Shown one piece after another: positions 36,043-44,683 of a stretch of DNA of 64,000 nucleotides. Below the pieces are notes generated by a model. It did not search any database and was not told the DNA's origin. It saw nothing but the letters and a program-made list of their open reading frames with translations. Position 1 is the first letter of the stretch. Each line of letters starts with the position of its first letter. The stretch spans positions 62,242-126,241 of the forward strand of contig NZ_JPYO01000033.1 in NCBI RefSeq assembly GCF_000757485.1, read 5' to 3'. The position numbers were made by a program, and so were the translations under genes. The DNA is from Achromobacter sp. RTa. Its GTDB lineage: Bacteria; Pseudomonadota; Gammaproteobacteria; Burkholderiales; Burkholderiaceae_B.

Positions 36043-36096
36043 GCGTATATTGATCTGGCCGCCATATCTCGATCTGACGCCATATCTCCATCTGAC
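36043..36096. repeat. Three tandem 18-bp units upstream of the acetyltransferase gene
   Basis: The units at 36061-36078 and 36079-36096 (GCCATATCTcGATCTGAC type) differ at one base. A more diverged unit precedes them at 36043-36060. They lie ~85 bp before the gene at 36180. Role unknown. Confidence 0.5.
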
Positions 36097-36179
36097 ATCA
36101 TGTCGGACTGAACTGCACCGCGTCGACCGCAGCGCTTCAGCCACCGCGTTCACGAGCGGCTTTGAAAAAGGAGCTCCCC

Positions 36180-36755
36180 ATGTCCCCTACTCGCCGAACC
36201 GGTGAACTCGAGAAAATGCTCGCGGGCGCCCTCTACGATCCTGCCGCCCCCGAAATCCAACAGGAGCAGACCGCCACCATGGCGTGGCTCGCACGCTACA
36301 ACTCCGCCATAACGCTAAGCCGCGTCCAGCGATTCGATCTCCTGCGCGAACGCCTGGGGTCGGTAGGCGCAGATGCAGTGGTACGGTCGCCGTTCCACTG
36401 CGACTACGGTTTCAACATCCGGCTGGGCAAAGGGGTATTCCTCAACTTCAACTGCGTGATCCTCGACGTGGTGGAGGTTGTTATCGGCGACGGTACGCAG
36501 ATCGGCCCGGGCGTTCAGATCCTTGCCGCGGACCACCCCCGGGATGCATCCACGCGAGACGCGGGGCTGGAGTTCGGCCGTCCCGTGCGCGTAGGCAGCA
36601 ACGTATGGATCGGTGGCGCAGCGATATTGTTGCCTGGCATAACGGTGGGCGACAACGCGATCATTGGCGCTGGCAGCGTAGTCACCCGCGATGTGCCCGC
36701 CGGTAAGACCGTGGCGGGCAATCCCGCCCGTCCGATCGGCGGCGTGCAATCCTGA
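36180..36755 (+). CDS. Sugar O-acetyltransferase (maltose/NodL-type, left-handed beta-helix)
   Basis: A 191-residue hexapeptide-repeat enzyme that acetylates a sugar or sugar-like hydroxyl from acetyl-CoA. It has the N-terminal Maa cap (KMLAGALYDPAAPEIQQEQ), the catalytic-region segment FHCDYGFNIRLGKGVFLNFNCVILD, and the repeat NVWIGGAAILLPGITVGDNAIIGAGSVVTRDVPAGKTVAGNPA. The active histidine is in ILAADHPRD. An AAGGAG lies 8 bp before the ATG. No lipopolysaccharide or sugar cluster adjoins it, so the acceptor is unknown. Confidence 0.9.
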   Translation: MSPTRRTGELEKMLAGALYDPAAPEIQQEQTATMAWLARYNSAITLSRVQRFDLLRERLGSVGADAVVRSPFHCDYGFNIRLGKGVFLNFNCVILDVVEVVIGDGTQIGPGVQILAADHPRDASTRDAGLEFGRPVRVGSNVWIGGAAILLPGITVGDNAIIGAGSVVTRDVPAGKTVAGNPARPIGGVQS

Positions 36756-36963
36756 CCGAGGCGCTTCAATTACGCGGCGCGGCGAAACGCGGCCGTTGCA
36801 CGCAGTTTGAAGATCCCTGGCTCGCTGGAAATCAGTCTCGACGAAGCGCGAGCCCGCACCGAACGCCGCAGGATTCCCGCTTTTGACCAAAGGCGGCAAT
36901 TTGCCGAAAATGGCCAGGCACCATACTTCCGGAACATCCTTCGCCCAAAAGGTAGAAACAGGC

Positions 36964-37200
36964 ATGTCGCAACTCATTTCGAGATTTACCGTGCTGCCGC
37001 TGGTCTTTACCGCAGCGTCTTTACTCGGCGGATGCGCCGCCCTCGATGAGATGGAGGCAGAAAATTACCGCAAGAAGTGCGATTCGCTAGGTATTTCAAG
37101 ATCAAGCCCGGCGTACGACAACTGCATACTCCAGCAACAGGCCCTGGAAGAAGAGAGCATCCAGCACTCCATGGACAGGCAGTCCCGGCAACACAAGTAG
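36964..37200 (+). CDS. Small predicted lipoprotein
   Basis: A 78-residue protein with a lipoprotein signal peptide (VLPLVFTAASLLGGC, lipobox LGGC) and a short, charged, Gln/Glu-rich mature part with two further cysteines (KKCDSLG and DNCILQQ) that could form a disulfide. I do not recognise the family. It converges on the diguanylate cyclase gene at 37218, only 17 bp away. The frame extends upstream to 36883, but the signal peptide defines this start. Confidence 0.65.
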   Translation: MSQLISRFTVLPLVFTAASLLGGCAALDEMEAENYRKKCDSLGISRSSPAYDNCILQQQALEEESIQHSMDRQSRQHK

Positions 37201-37217
37201 CGGGCGTACACGGCGGG

Positions 37218-38777
37218 CTAGCACGGATACACCACGACCCGGTTCCTGCCCGCGTTCTTGGCGCCGTACAGCGCCTGGTCCGCGCGCTTCATGACTCCGT
37301 CCGTATCCTCGTCGTCCTCGGGCCAGCGGGCCACGCCGATGGAGATGGTGATATACCCCACGCCCTCGGGCATTTCAGTGCTCTCCACGGTCGCGCGGAT
37401 CCGCTCCGCGACCCGCCGCGCAATGCCCTCGTCGCCGGCCGGCATCAATACCAGGAACTCCTCTCCCCCGACGCGGCACGGCGAGTCGCCGGCCCGGATG
37501 CTGGCGCGCATGAGGTCGCCCAGCATGATCAGGACCTTGTCGCCGGCGGCGTGGCCGAACGTATCGTTGACTCGCTTGAAGTGATCGATGTCCAGCGCCA
37601 GCACGGCGAACGGCTGCCGCGCGGACCTGAGCCGGGCGACCTCGCCTTCCACGCCGCGCCTGTTCAGGAGCCGCGTCATCGGATCGGTCAGGTTTTCCGT
37701 ATTGAGCTCGGTAATCTGCCGCTGGTGCTGCGCCAGGGTCGCGTCGACCGCTTCACGCAGCTGCCGCGCCTCGAAGTACCACGGAGAGACGCTGCGCAGC
37801 GCCGCGCCGGCCTCGTCGCCACGCAGTTGCATGGCCCGCGCCAGGCGGGAAAGCGGCAGGGAGATCCAACGGGCCAGGACGTAGATCAGCAGCAATGCCA
37901 GCACCGCGGCTGGAATCGAATACAGCAGAGAGCGCCACAGCAGATCCTGCTGCGGCTCCAGCGTCACCTCTTCCGGCGTCTGCACCACCACGCCCCAATT
38001 GCCACTGCGCATCGGCGCGTAGCCGGCGAAGAACCGTTTGCCGCGCGTGTTTGTGACCGACATGGAGCCCGCCTCGCCGCGCCCCACCGCATCGACGACC
38101 ACATTGCCGCTTTCGCTCGTCCCTATTCTTGCCTTGTCCCGGTGAACCAGGATTTTGCCGTGGGAATCGACCACATAGACATAGGACCCATCGTGATGGA
38201 AATGGACGTTTATCAGGCGGTCCAGTTCGTTGTCCCGCCTGAGGAACATCGCCGCGCCCACCAGGCCCAGGTACTGGCCTTTCGCATCGCGGATGGGCTC
38301 CGAGAACAGCACGGTCGGAAAGCCCTTGGCGGACAGGTACGCGGCCGAAACATGGCCCGCGACTTCGCGCCGGTCTATCTCGCCGCGATTCAACATGGCG
38401 GGCTTTTCGGTGAGTTCCGGCGCCAATGACTCGAAGGCGATGATTCTGTTGGCGCTGTCGGCAATGAAAGCCGCCACCACGCCGTCCGACTGCCTGGCGA
38501 CCCTTGCGGCCTCGGCATCCAGCGCCGCCCGCGAATCCAGCATGGCGGGGATGCGGCTGGCGCTGACCTCCAGCTGGCGCTGTATCGACTCGACGTACAG
38601 GTCGACCGTCTCCGCCAGCTTGGCGGCATACGCTCCGTTGGCCTCCAGGGACCTGGCAATCAGTTGGTCTCTCTGGACGATCTGGGCCACGACCAGGGCG
38701 TTGATGAATGCAATCATCGCCGTCAGTACGGACAGGGCGACGATGAGGACCAAAAGCGTAACTCTCGATTTTCTCAA
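37218..38777 (-). CDS. Membrane diguanylate cyclase with Cache sensor domain
   Basis: A 519-residue inner-membrane protein. A membrane helix (~8-32), a periplasmic dCache-like domain (~35-280, with FSEPIRDAKGQYLGLVGAAMF and YVYVVDSHGKILVH), a second helix (~285-305), a linker and a GGDEF domain (~355-515) follow in order. The active loop is VGGEEFLVLM (GGEEF), with DIDHFKRVNDTFGHAAGD for metal and GTP binding, so synthesis of cyclic di-GMP is expected. The Cache ligand is unknown. No RxxD inhibitory site was seen before the active loop. Confidence 0.9.
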   Translation of the reverse strand: MRKSRVTLLVLIVALSVLTAMIAFINALVVAQIVQRDQLIARSLEANGAYAAKLAETVDLYVESIQRQLEVSASRIPAMLDSRAALDAEAARVARQSDGVVAAFIADSANRIIAFESLAPELTEKPAMLNRGEIDRREVAGHVSAAYLSAKGFPTVLFSEPIRDAKGQYLGLVGAAMFLRRDNELDRLINVHFHHDGSYVYVVDSHGKILVHRDKARIGTSESGNVVVDAVGRGEAGSMSVTNTRGKRFFAGYAPMRSGNWGVVVQTPEEVTLEPQQDLLWRSLLYSIPAAVLALLLIYVLARWISLPLSRLARAMQLRGDEAGAALRSVSPWYFEARQLREAVDATLAQHQRQITELNTENLTDPMTRLLNRRGVEGEVARLRSARQPFAVLALDIDHFKRVNDTFGHAAGDKVLIMLGDLMRASIRAGDSPCRVGGEEFLVLMPAGDEGIARRVAERIRATVESTEMPEGVGYITISIGVARWPEDDEDTDGVMKRADQALYGAKNAGRNRVVVYPC

Positions 38778-38946
38778 GCAATCACCCCACGCCCTGGCGA
38801 CCGAGTACGAATCTGCTTTCTACCATCTATCGCGCGAAAAGCACATCCCGGCGCACATGCCGGCCAGCGCCTGCCCAGCGCCTCGCGGACCGGGGATGTC
38901 GAGCCGCGGCGCAGCCTTGCCGTTGCGCCGCGGCACGCGGGCGGTT

Positions 38947-39858
38947 CTAGGGCAGCCGCTGCGTATCGCGGCGCCTGCCTCCCCAGGTCGCCGCCAGGCT
39001 CGCCACGAACGCGCCGATGAGCATCGACGCGAAGCCCCATAACGCGAACGCGGCAGCGGCCTTGCGCGCGCTGTCCACGGCCTCCCTGGCCTTCTGGCGG
39101 GCCTCGTCGGCCGCCTTCCTCGCTTGCTGGATCGCCTGCTCGACCCGGCTCCGCGCCGCGCCGGGCTCGATGCCGGCCTGCGCGGCGACGACGCTTGCCA
39201 CATAGTCCCGATCTTCAGGCGTCATGTCGCCGCGTCCCAGGCTGACCGCGACGATGCGGCCCACTTCCGCGCGGGCGTCGGCGCGGTCGCCCGCGGCATC
39301 GGGCCGGTCGGTCCGTAGCAGCATGTCGGCAAAGTAGTCGCTTGCCTGCTCCATTGCGCCGCTGCCCCCCGCCGCGGCGGTCGCGGTGGCCGCCGCGGTT
39401 GCCGCCCCGCCGGCCGCGGAGGCGCCCGTTTTCGCCACCCCCGAGGCCAGCGTGACGATGGACGCACCCATGAGCGCCGCGCTGACCACCGCGCTCACGG
39501 CCCACACGAGAAAGCCGTGCGCCGTATCGCGGAAATAGACCTCGTCGGCGTGTACGTCGACCCACTTGGTGCGCAAGCGGCCCGCGACATAGCCCGCTAT
39601 CCCGTAGGCCACGATCTGAGTGAACAGCATCCAGGCGATCACGCCGATGCCGACGGCAGGGGCCGAAAGGCCTTCGTCTCCCCATGGAGAGACGGACAGG
39701 AAGCCCAGCCCTGCGCCGCCGGCGAACAGGGCAAGCGAGAGCGCCGCGGCGATGACCGCGCCGGCGAACACCGCCGCCCACGAGACGGCGGAGATCGCGG
39801 ACTCGCGCGGGAGCGCGTCATTGGCGTAAGGCTGGTTCGACATCGATGCGTTTTCCAT
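38947..39858 (-). CDS. Predicted membrane protein of unknown function
   Basis: A 303-residue protein with four hydrophobic segments in the first ~175 residues (including AVSWAAVFAGAVIAAALSLALFAGG and GIGVIAWMLFTQIVAYGIAGYVAG), an Ala/Thr-rich stretch, a charged coiled-coil region (VEQAIQQARKAADEARQKAREAVDSARKAAA is the likely coiled coil) and a last helix before an Arg-rich end. The start at 39858 follows AAGGAAGAG; ATG at 39876 lacks a ribosome binding site. I do not recognise a named family. It is the last gene of a run of small membrane-associated proteins (40630-38947). Confidence 0.7.
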   Translation of the reverse strand: MENASMSNQPYANDALPRESAISAVSWAAVFAGAVIAAALSLALFAGGAGLGFLSVSPWGDEGLSAPAVGIGVIAWMLFTQIVAYGIAGYVAGRLRTKWVDVHADEVYFRDTAHGFLVWAVSAVVSAALMGASIVTLASGVAKTGASAAGGAATAAATATAAAGGSGAMEQASDYFADMLLRTDRPDAAGDRADARAEVGRIVAVSLGRGDMTPEDRDYVASVVAAQAGIEPGAARSRVEQAIQQARKAADEARQKAREAVDSARKAAAAFALWGFASMLIGAFVASLAATWGGRRRDTQRLP

Positions 39859-39924
39859 GGACTCTTCCTTGTTCATTGGGAGGGAGCGGCGGCGCTGCGC
39901 CGCCGCGGCGGGTAAGGGCCTGGA

Positions 39925-39999
39925 TCAATGCCAGAAAAGCGCCAGCAGGATGATGATGGGGATGGGAACGCCAAGCAGCCACAACAGAATCGAACGCAT
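39925..39999 (-). CDS. 24-residue hydrophobic membrane peptide
   Basis: A complete small gene: ATG at 39999, AGGAGG six bases upstream, and TGA at 39925-39927. The peptide begins MRSILLWLLGVPIPIIIL and is one membrane helix with a central Pro-x-Pro. Similar tiny peptides are, from memory, widespread in proteobacteria near stress-related small genes, usually unannotated. It is 66 bp upstream of the 303-residue membrane protein and 51 bp downstream of the proline-rich gene, on one strand. Confidence 0.6.
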   Translation of the reverse strand: MRSILLWLLGVPIPIIILLALFWH

Positions 40000-40050
40000 G
40001 GAAGCCTCCTTGCATGGGCTGCGCGTTGCGCGCAGCGGGGTACATGGCTG

Positions 40051-40242
40051 TCAGGCCAGATCGATCGTGCGCGGATCGCTCGGATCCGGCCGGCGCGGAA
40101 CGGACGGATCCTCCTCGGGCTCGTCCGGCGGCGGGTTGGGCACCGGCACCGACCCGTCGGGCGGCAGGTTGCCGGGAAGCGCGGGGTCGTCCGGAGGCAG
40201 GTCGTCGGGCAGGCCGGGCTCTCTATGCGTGGACTGGGACAT
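40051..40242 (-). CDS. Small acidic proline-rich protein
   Basis: A 63-residue protein, Pro- and Asp-rich throughout (LPDDLPPDDPALPGNLPPDG is typical), predicted to be disordered, without signal or membrane segment. GAGGAG precedes the ATG. Unknown function; grouped with the neighbouring small genes on the same strand. Confidence 0.55.
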   Translation of the reverse strand: MSQSTHREPGLPDDLPPDDPALPGNLPPDGSVPVPNPPPDEPEEDPSVPRRPDPSDPRTIDLA

Positions 40243-40341
40243 GGCGGGTCTCCTCGATTGGCGCGGAATGCGCCCGCCTTTCCCAGCAAGCCTTGTTCCC
40301 GGCAGCGCCGCGCCGCTCGGCCCATTTGAAGTGCGCCCCGG

Positions 40342-40365
40342 AAAAAAGCCCTCTTTCGAGGGCTT
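40342..40365 (-). terminator. Intrinsic terminator of the gene at 40391-40630
   Basis: Read on the minus strand, AAGCCCTC / GAGGGCTT with a 4-nt loop is followed by TTTTTT, 26 bp after the stop codon. Confidence 0.82.
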
Positions 40366-40390
40366 GGAGACGTGTGCGGTCGGCTGGGTT

Positions 40391-40630
40391 TCAGGGCCTG
40401 GGCTTGGATTCCAGGCTTTTCTGGCCGCCATTGCCCAGGAATTCCAGCACGGCGGCCTTTCCGGCGGCGGAGGCCTCGTCCTGGCTGCCGTAGCGCTTCT
40501 CCGAGTAATTGGTGCTGCGCACATTGCCTGACTCGGGGTCGAACAAGGTGATGATCCAGGCGAACTCGCCGGGCATCAATTGCCTGACCTGCAACGTTGC
40601 GCGCGTGCCCGGACGCAATTTCTGCGGCAT
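40391..40630 (-). CDS. Conserved-looking small protein of unknown function
   Basis: A 79-residue soluble protein (MPQKLRPGTRATLQVRQLMP...) with alternating hydrophobic residues suggesting a small beta-sheet domain and a C-terminal helix (DEASAAGKAAVLEFLGN). I do not recognise the family. The start is uncertain; ATG codons at 40663 and 40693 are in frame but have no better ribosome binding site. A terminator follows. Confidence 0.55.
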   Translation of the reverse strand: MPQKLRPGTRATLQVRQLMPGEFAWIITLFDPESGNVRSTNYSEKRYGSQDEASAAGKAAVLEFLGNGGQKSLESKPRP

Positions 40631-40888
40631 CTGGCGGCCTCTCGGGTGATTCGACGCCGCCATCGTAGCGCAAACCGGCCGCCGCCACGACATCGTGGGC
40701 CCATCCGGAAATGCTGCGACCGCACATGAATTTCATGCTGCACACCCCGCGGCAAATACGCCACAAACCGGGCGGAGCGCCTGGAAAACCCTAGGGCCCG
40801 CCACGCGAATACAGGCGCACAATCATTACAAACATATAGACCGCTCAGCGGCGCCGAATCCCTTTAATCAGGCGAGGACGGAGACAAC

Positions 40889-41074
40889 ATGACTCACGTA
40901 GCAGTGGTTATCAGCTGTTTGATGGTTATGGGTATCGTCGCGTTGGTGATTCAAACGATTCAAAGTGCGGGGCCCGAGCCCTGGCTGAAAGTATCGGCGG
41001 CGATCGTCAGTTCCCTGTTCGCTTCGCTTCTGCTGATCCCCCTTGGGTACGCGGTCGCGCAATCCGTGCTCTGA
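40889..41074 (+). CDS. Small two-helix membrane protein
   Basis: A 61-residue protein made of two hydrophobic segments (VAVVISCLMVMGIVALVIQTI and AAIVSSLFASLLLIPLGYAVA) joined by a short polar hinge. A GGAG lies 8 bp before the ATG. Unknown function; it stands alone between oppositely oriented genes. Confidence 0.6.
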   Translation: MTHVAVVISCLMVMGIVALVIQTIQSAGPEPWLKVSAAIVSSLFASLLLIPLGYAVAQSVL

Positions 41075-41118
41075 TCCAGCAACTCCTCTCCATGACGCCA
41101 TGATGCGCGCGCCCGGGG

Positions 41119-42027
41119 CTACCCGTTCCGGGCCGCCTTGCCGCGTGTTGCCGCCCAGCAGATCAACGAACCGGCCGTGACCATGGCCACGCCTTGCCAG
41201 AACGAGGCGGTCAGATGGGTCGAGAGCCACACGGCCGCGAAGAAGGTCGAGAAGACCGGCGTGAAGTACGACGCGGTGGCCAGCAAGGTCAGATTGCCCT
41301 TGAGTATTCCCACGTTCCACAGCGCGTAGCCTGCCGCCATGGCCCCGCCGGTCACGCACAGTTCGAGCGTGGCAGGCCCGGTGAACGTCAGCGCGGGCTC
41401 GCCGCCAAGCAGGTACTTGGCCCACAGGGCCGCCGCGGTCAACATGAAAAACAGCGCGACACCGTTCTTGCCGTCCGCGAATCGGCGCGTCACGTTGCAG
41501 TACAGGGCCCAGATGATGGCGCCGCTGAATGCCAATCCGTAACTGAGAGGGTTGCTGGACACGTTCGCGACGGTGCGTTCCCACGACAAGCCGCCCGATC
41601 CGCCGACCACCCAGACGATGCCGCCCAGCGATAGCAGAATGCCGGGCACTACCCACGCGCTGGCCCGCTGCCCGTTGATGAGCATGGCGAGGACCACCGT
41701 GAAGCACGGCCAGAGATAGTTGACGATACCCAGCTCGATCGCCTGCCCGCGGTTGGCCGCGAAGCCGAGGGAGAGCGACAGGCAGATTTCATACGCGACG
41801 AAAAGCACGCTGCCAACGACGAGGTACGACCGGGGAAAGGTCCGCAGCCTGGGAAATCCCAGCAGCACCACCAGGAAGATGGAGCCCACGGTATAGATGA
41901 GCGCGGCGCCGCCAACGGGGCCGAAGCTTTCGCTGACGCTGCGGATCAGGCCGACCACAGTGCCCCACAGCAGGACTGCCAGCAAACCTAAGGAGGTGGC
42001 CGTATTACGCCCGAAAGAAAATTGCAT
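41119..42027 (-). CDS. EamA-family exporter, YddG-like (aromatic amino acids)
   Basis: A 302-residue inner-membrane protein of about ten segments. The YddG subgroup is suggested by AVLLWGTVVGLIRSVSESFGPVGGAALIYT and by YEICLSLSLGFAANRGQAIELGIVNYLWPCFTVVLAMLINGQ. E. coli YddG exports aromatic amino acids, though the true substrate here is not shown. It is monocistronic, and a GC-rich hairpin at 42114-42140 lies upstream. Confidence 0.87.
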   Translation of the reverse strand: MQFSFGRNTATSLGLLAVLLWGTVVGLIRSVSESFGPVGGAALIYTVGSIFLVVLLGFPRLRTFPRSYLVVGSVLFVAYEICLSLSLGFAANRGQAIELGIVNYLWPCFTVVLAMLINGQRASAWVVPGILLSLGGIVWVVGGSGGLSWERTVANVSSNPLSYGLAFSGAIIWALYCNVTRRFADGKNGVALFFMLTAAALWAKYLLGGEPALTFTGPATLELCVTGGAMAAGYALWNVGILKGNLTLLATASYFTPVFSTFFAAVWLSTHLTASFWQGVAMVTAGSLICWAATRGKAARNG

Positions 42028-42191
42028 TACCGTTTCCGATTGCCCGTAGTTGCCCTCGCCTTGCCCTTCGGGCGGCGGGACGCCAAGCCGGGCAGTTTAG
42101 CGAAAACCCGGGCGCCCCTGGCGCCTCGCAAGCCAGGGGCCAGGGCTGGAAGCCCTCCCCGCCACGGCGACTAACAGGGAGAAAAAGCCGC

Positions 42192-42434
42192 ATGACCATA
42201 TCGATACGCAGATTGAGCGATGTTCTCGCCAGCACGGAATCGGGCCGGCTCTACCGCATAGAGGTTTTCCTGCACGCAGACGGCACGCACGCCGCGGCGC
42301 ACCCGCCCGACGCGACACGCTACATCCTCCGGACCTCCGACGGCGAGCGCGTGCTTCCGCTGGACCGCAACCGATACCGCCTGAAATCGGGCGAGGTACT
42401 GACAGCCCTGCCCGCTCCGCGCCACGAGGCCTGA
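42192..42434 (+). CDS. Small protein of unknown function
   Basis: An 80-residue soluble protein (MTISIRRLSDVLASTESGRL...) with a beta-rich pattern and no membrane segment. It converges on the diguanylate cyclase gene at 42445 with a 10-bp gap. Codon use resembles neighbouring genes, which supports it being real. I do not recognise a family. Confidence 0.55.
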   Translation: MTISIRRLSDVLASTESGRLYRIEVFLHADGTHAAAHPPDATRYILRTSDGERVLPLDRNRYRLKSGEVLTALPAPRHEA

Positions 42435-42444
42435 ACAGGCTGCG

Positions 42445-44019
42445 CTACACGTCCGACACGACGCGCCGCTTGCCCTCCCCCTTGGCCTTGTATAGCGCCA
42501 CGTCGGCGCGCTCCAGCAAATCCCGCGGAGCCATGCCGGACTGCGGAAACATGGCGACGCCCACGCTGGCCGATACGGCGGCGCGAATGCCGGGATAGGG
42601 TCGGGACAGGCACTCGACCAGCGATTCCGCGACCAGCCTCGCGTTCTCCTTGTTGGCGCCGATCAGCAGCACCGCGAACTCATCGCCTCCCAGGCGCGCC
42701 GCGACATCCGACACGCGCACCGCTTCGGCCATGCGCTCCGCCGCCTCTTTGAGCACCGCGTCGCCGGCCGCATGCCCGTGCATGTCGTTGACCGCCTTGA
42801 ATCCGTCCAGGTCGATCGCAAGAATGGCGAACGATTCGCCGCTGCGCTGCGCCATCGCCAGCTCGCGCTGCACCAGTTCGCCGAACAGTACCCGGTTGCA
42901 CAGGCCGGTCAACGGGTCGTAGTGCGCCAGGTGCTGCGCGTGGGCCAGCATGCGCGAGGCCTGCCGCATCGCGCCGCCCACCTCCGCCACCTCCTTGACC
43001 CGCGTGCCTGGCACCTCCACCACGCGCCCCTTGCCCAGCGCGAGCGCGGGCACGACCAGCCCCTGCACCGCCGAGGTCAGGCGGTTGGCGAGCCGCAGGG
43101 CCAGCCATAGCCCCAGACCGAAGGCGAACAAGGTGCCCAGGGCGATCCAGGCGATGGAGCGGTACAGGTCCGTCGTCACCAAGGCCATGGGCGCGCCGGC
43201 CGCGACGGTCCAGCCCGACAGCGACGACCGGCTGAACGCGGTATAGACCGGCGTGCCCTCCTTCGTGACCGTCTCCAGCGATCCCTCGCTTTCCTGCAGC
43301 ACGGCGCGGGTCAGCGCGGGCACCGCCTTCTGGCCGACGAACTTCGACGTGTCGCGCGTGCGGGCGACGATGGTGCCGGAGCCGTCCAGCACGGCGGCGA
43401 CCCAGCCGTCCGGCAAGGTCCGGCGGCCCAGCACGTTGCCGATGCGTTCGGGCAGTATCCCGACGTTCAGGCTGTAGACGACCTCGTCGCTGCGGATCAC
43501 CGGCACGCCGAGAGCAATGGCGGGGCCGGCGTTGAGCCCGCCGGAGAACAGGCCCGTCAGCACCGGCGCGCGTGTATGGAAGACGCGCGCCAGCTCCGCG
43601 GGCGCGCCGCTCGCAGGCAGGGCATGGCCGAAAGGCACTTCCGTATTGACGAGCTGGCGGCCGTCCCTGTCGGTCAGGACGTAGTTGTCGACGATCTGGA
43701 AGTGCGCCGCTTCGCGCGCGCGTTCATGGAAGGCGGCGAGGTCGCCCGCGACGAGATCCGGAGAAGATGCGAGCATCTTCAAGCCGGCCTCGACGCCGGT
43801 CAGTTCCCGATCGAGAATCGCCGCGAGATTGCGCGCCAGGAAAATCGTGTCGCGGAAAATCCGTTCTTTCTGGATGACGTAGCTTTCGTAGACGGCCACC
43901 GACGCCACCACCAGCGCAGGCGAAATGCAGGCGACGACCAGGGCCAGCAGCCCCACGCGCATGGAGTAGCGGCGCGGCGCCCGGGGCTGCGCGCCGGTGA
44001 CGCTCTGGCCGTCAGCCAT
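42445..44019 (-). CDS. Membrane diguanylate cyclase with Cache-type sensor
   Basis: A 524-residue protein: a membrane helix (LLALVVACISPALVVASVAVY), a periplasmic dCache domain (~45-270), a second helix (IAWIALGTLFAFGLGLWLAL), a HAMP-like linker, and a GGDEF domain (~360-520) with DIDLDGFKAV-type metal site (read as AIDLDGFKAVNDMHGHAAGD) and RLGGDEFAVLL active loop. It should make cyclic di-GMP in response to a periplasmic ligand. The ATG at 44019 is chosen; a TTG at 44034 with GAGGG upstream is an alternative. The architecture matches the protein at 37218-38777. Confidence 0.88.
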   Translation of the reverse strand: MADGQSVTGAQPRAPRRYSMRVGLLALVVACISPALVVASVAVYESYVIQKERIFRDTIFLARNLAAILDRELTGVEAGLKMLASSPDLVAGDLAAFHERAREAAHFQIVDNYVLTDRDGRQLVNTEVPFGHALPASGAPAELARVFHTRAPVLTGLFSGGLNAGPAIALGVPVIRSDEVVYSLNVGILPERIGNVLGRRTLPDGWVAAVLDGSGTIVARTRDTSKFVGQKAVPALTRAVLQESEGSLETVTKEGTPVYTAFSRSSLSGWTVAAGAPMALVTTDLYRSIAWIALGTLFAFGLGLWLALRLANRLTSAVQGLVVPALALGKGRVVEVPGTRVKEVAEVGGAMRQASRMLAHAQHLAHYDPLTGLCNRVLFGELVQRELAMAQRSGESFAILAIDLDGFKAVNDMHGHAAGDAVLKEAAERMAEAVRVSDVAARLGGDEFAVLLIGANKENARLVAESLVECLSRPYPGIRAAVSASVGVAMFPQSGMAPRDLLERADVALYKAKGEGKRRVVSDV

Positions 44020-44332
44020 GAGCGGGCCCGCCAAAGGGAGCCCTCGGGCTGCGGGACTGCGATCGGACTGACACCATTGAACTCATGCGCCTCCCGAAAC
44101 GTCCGGCCCGGCCCTGCGCCGACGCGCGAACGGAAGTCAGAAATTATTACAGAAGCTCGCAATCGCACAATCCGCAACCCGCGTAGCGGACACAGGAGCG
44201 GCCGAATCCCGGCGTCCCCAATTTACTCCGAAAAGGCGTGCCCGGCCATGATCCTGCCCGCAGGCGGGCCAGGCCTGGCCGGGCGCGGTCCGGGGCCGGC
44301 CATCGGCAACGGCCTGCCGCGCCCGCCGGACG

Positions 44333-44554
44333 CTATTGCTCTTCCAGGTCCGGCGTGCCGGTGAACTGGCTCTTGAGCAAGGTCAAGGCGCCCTTCTCCG
44401 CCAGCGCCTCGTTGGGAAAGACATGCTTGGTGTCTTCCAGTATGGGAAAGCCGAAGACTCGCACCCGGGCGTGGTAGCCCTCTGGGGTCTCGGCGAATTC
44501 GATGTCGAAATTACGTTCTTCGATCCAGCCCGACCGATGCAGTTTCCATTCCAT
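44333..44554 (-). CDS. Small protein of unknown function
   Basis: A 73-residue soluble protein starting MEWKLHRSGWIEERNFDIEF behind AGGAG. It looks like a compact beta/alpha domain. The longer open frame to 44665 covers spacer. Unknown family; it may be transcribed with the transporter gene upstream or alone. Confidence 0.6.
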   Translation of the reverse strand: MEWKLHRSGWIEERNFDIEFAETPEGYHARVRVFGFPILEDTKHVFPNEALAEKGALTLLKSQFTGTPDLEEQ

Positions 44555-44683
44555 ATGCAACACGCTCCTGATAGGCGAAGTCGACACGAAAGGCCCGTCC
44601 CAGGCGGGACCGGCGCTGCTACACCATACACCCGCGGCGAGGCGTACGGATGGCGCGGCGGCCATCCATTCTGCCCGCCGGGG

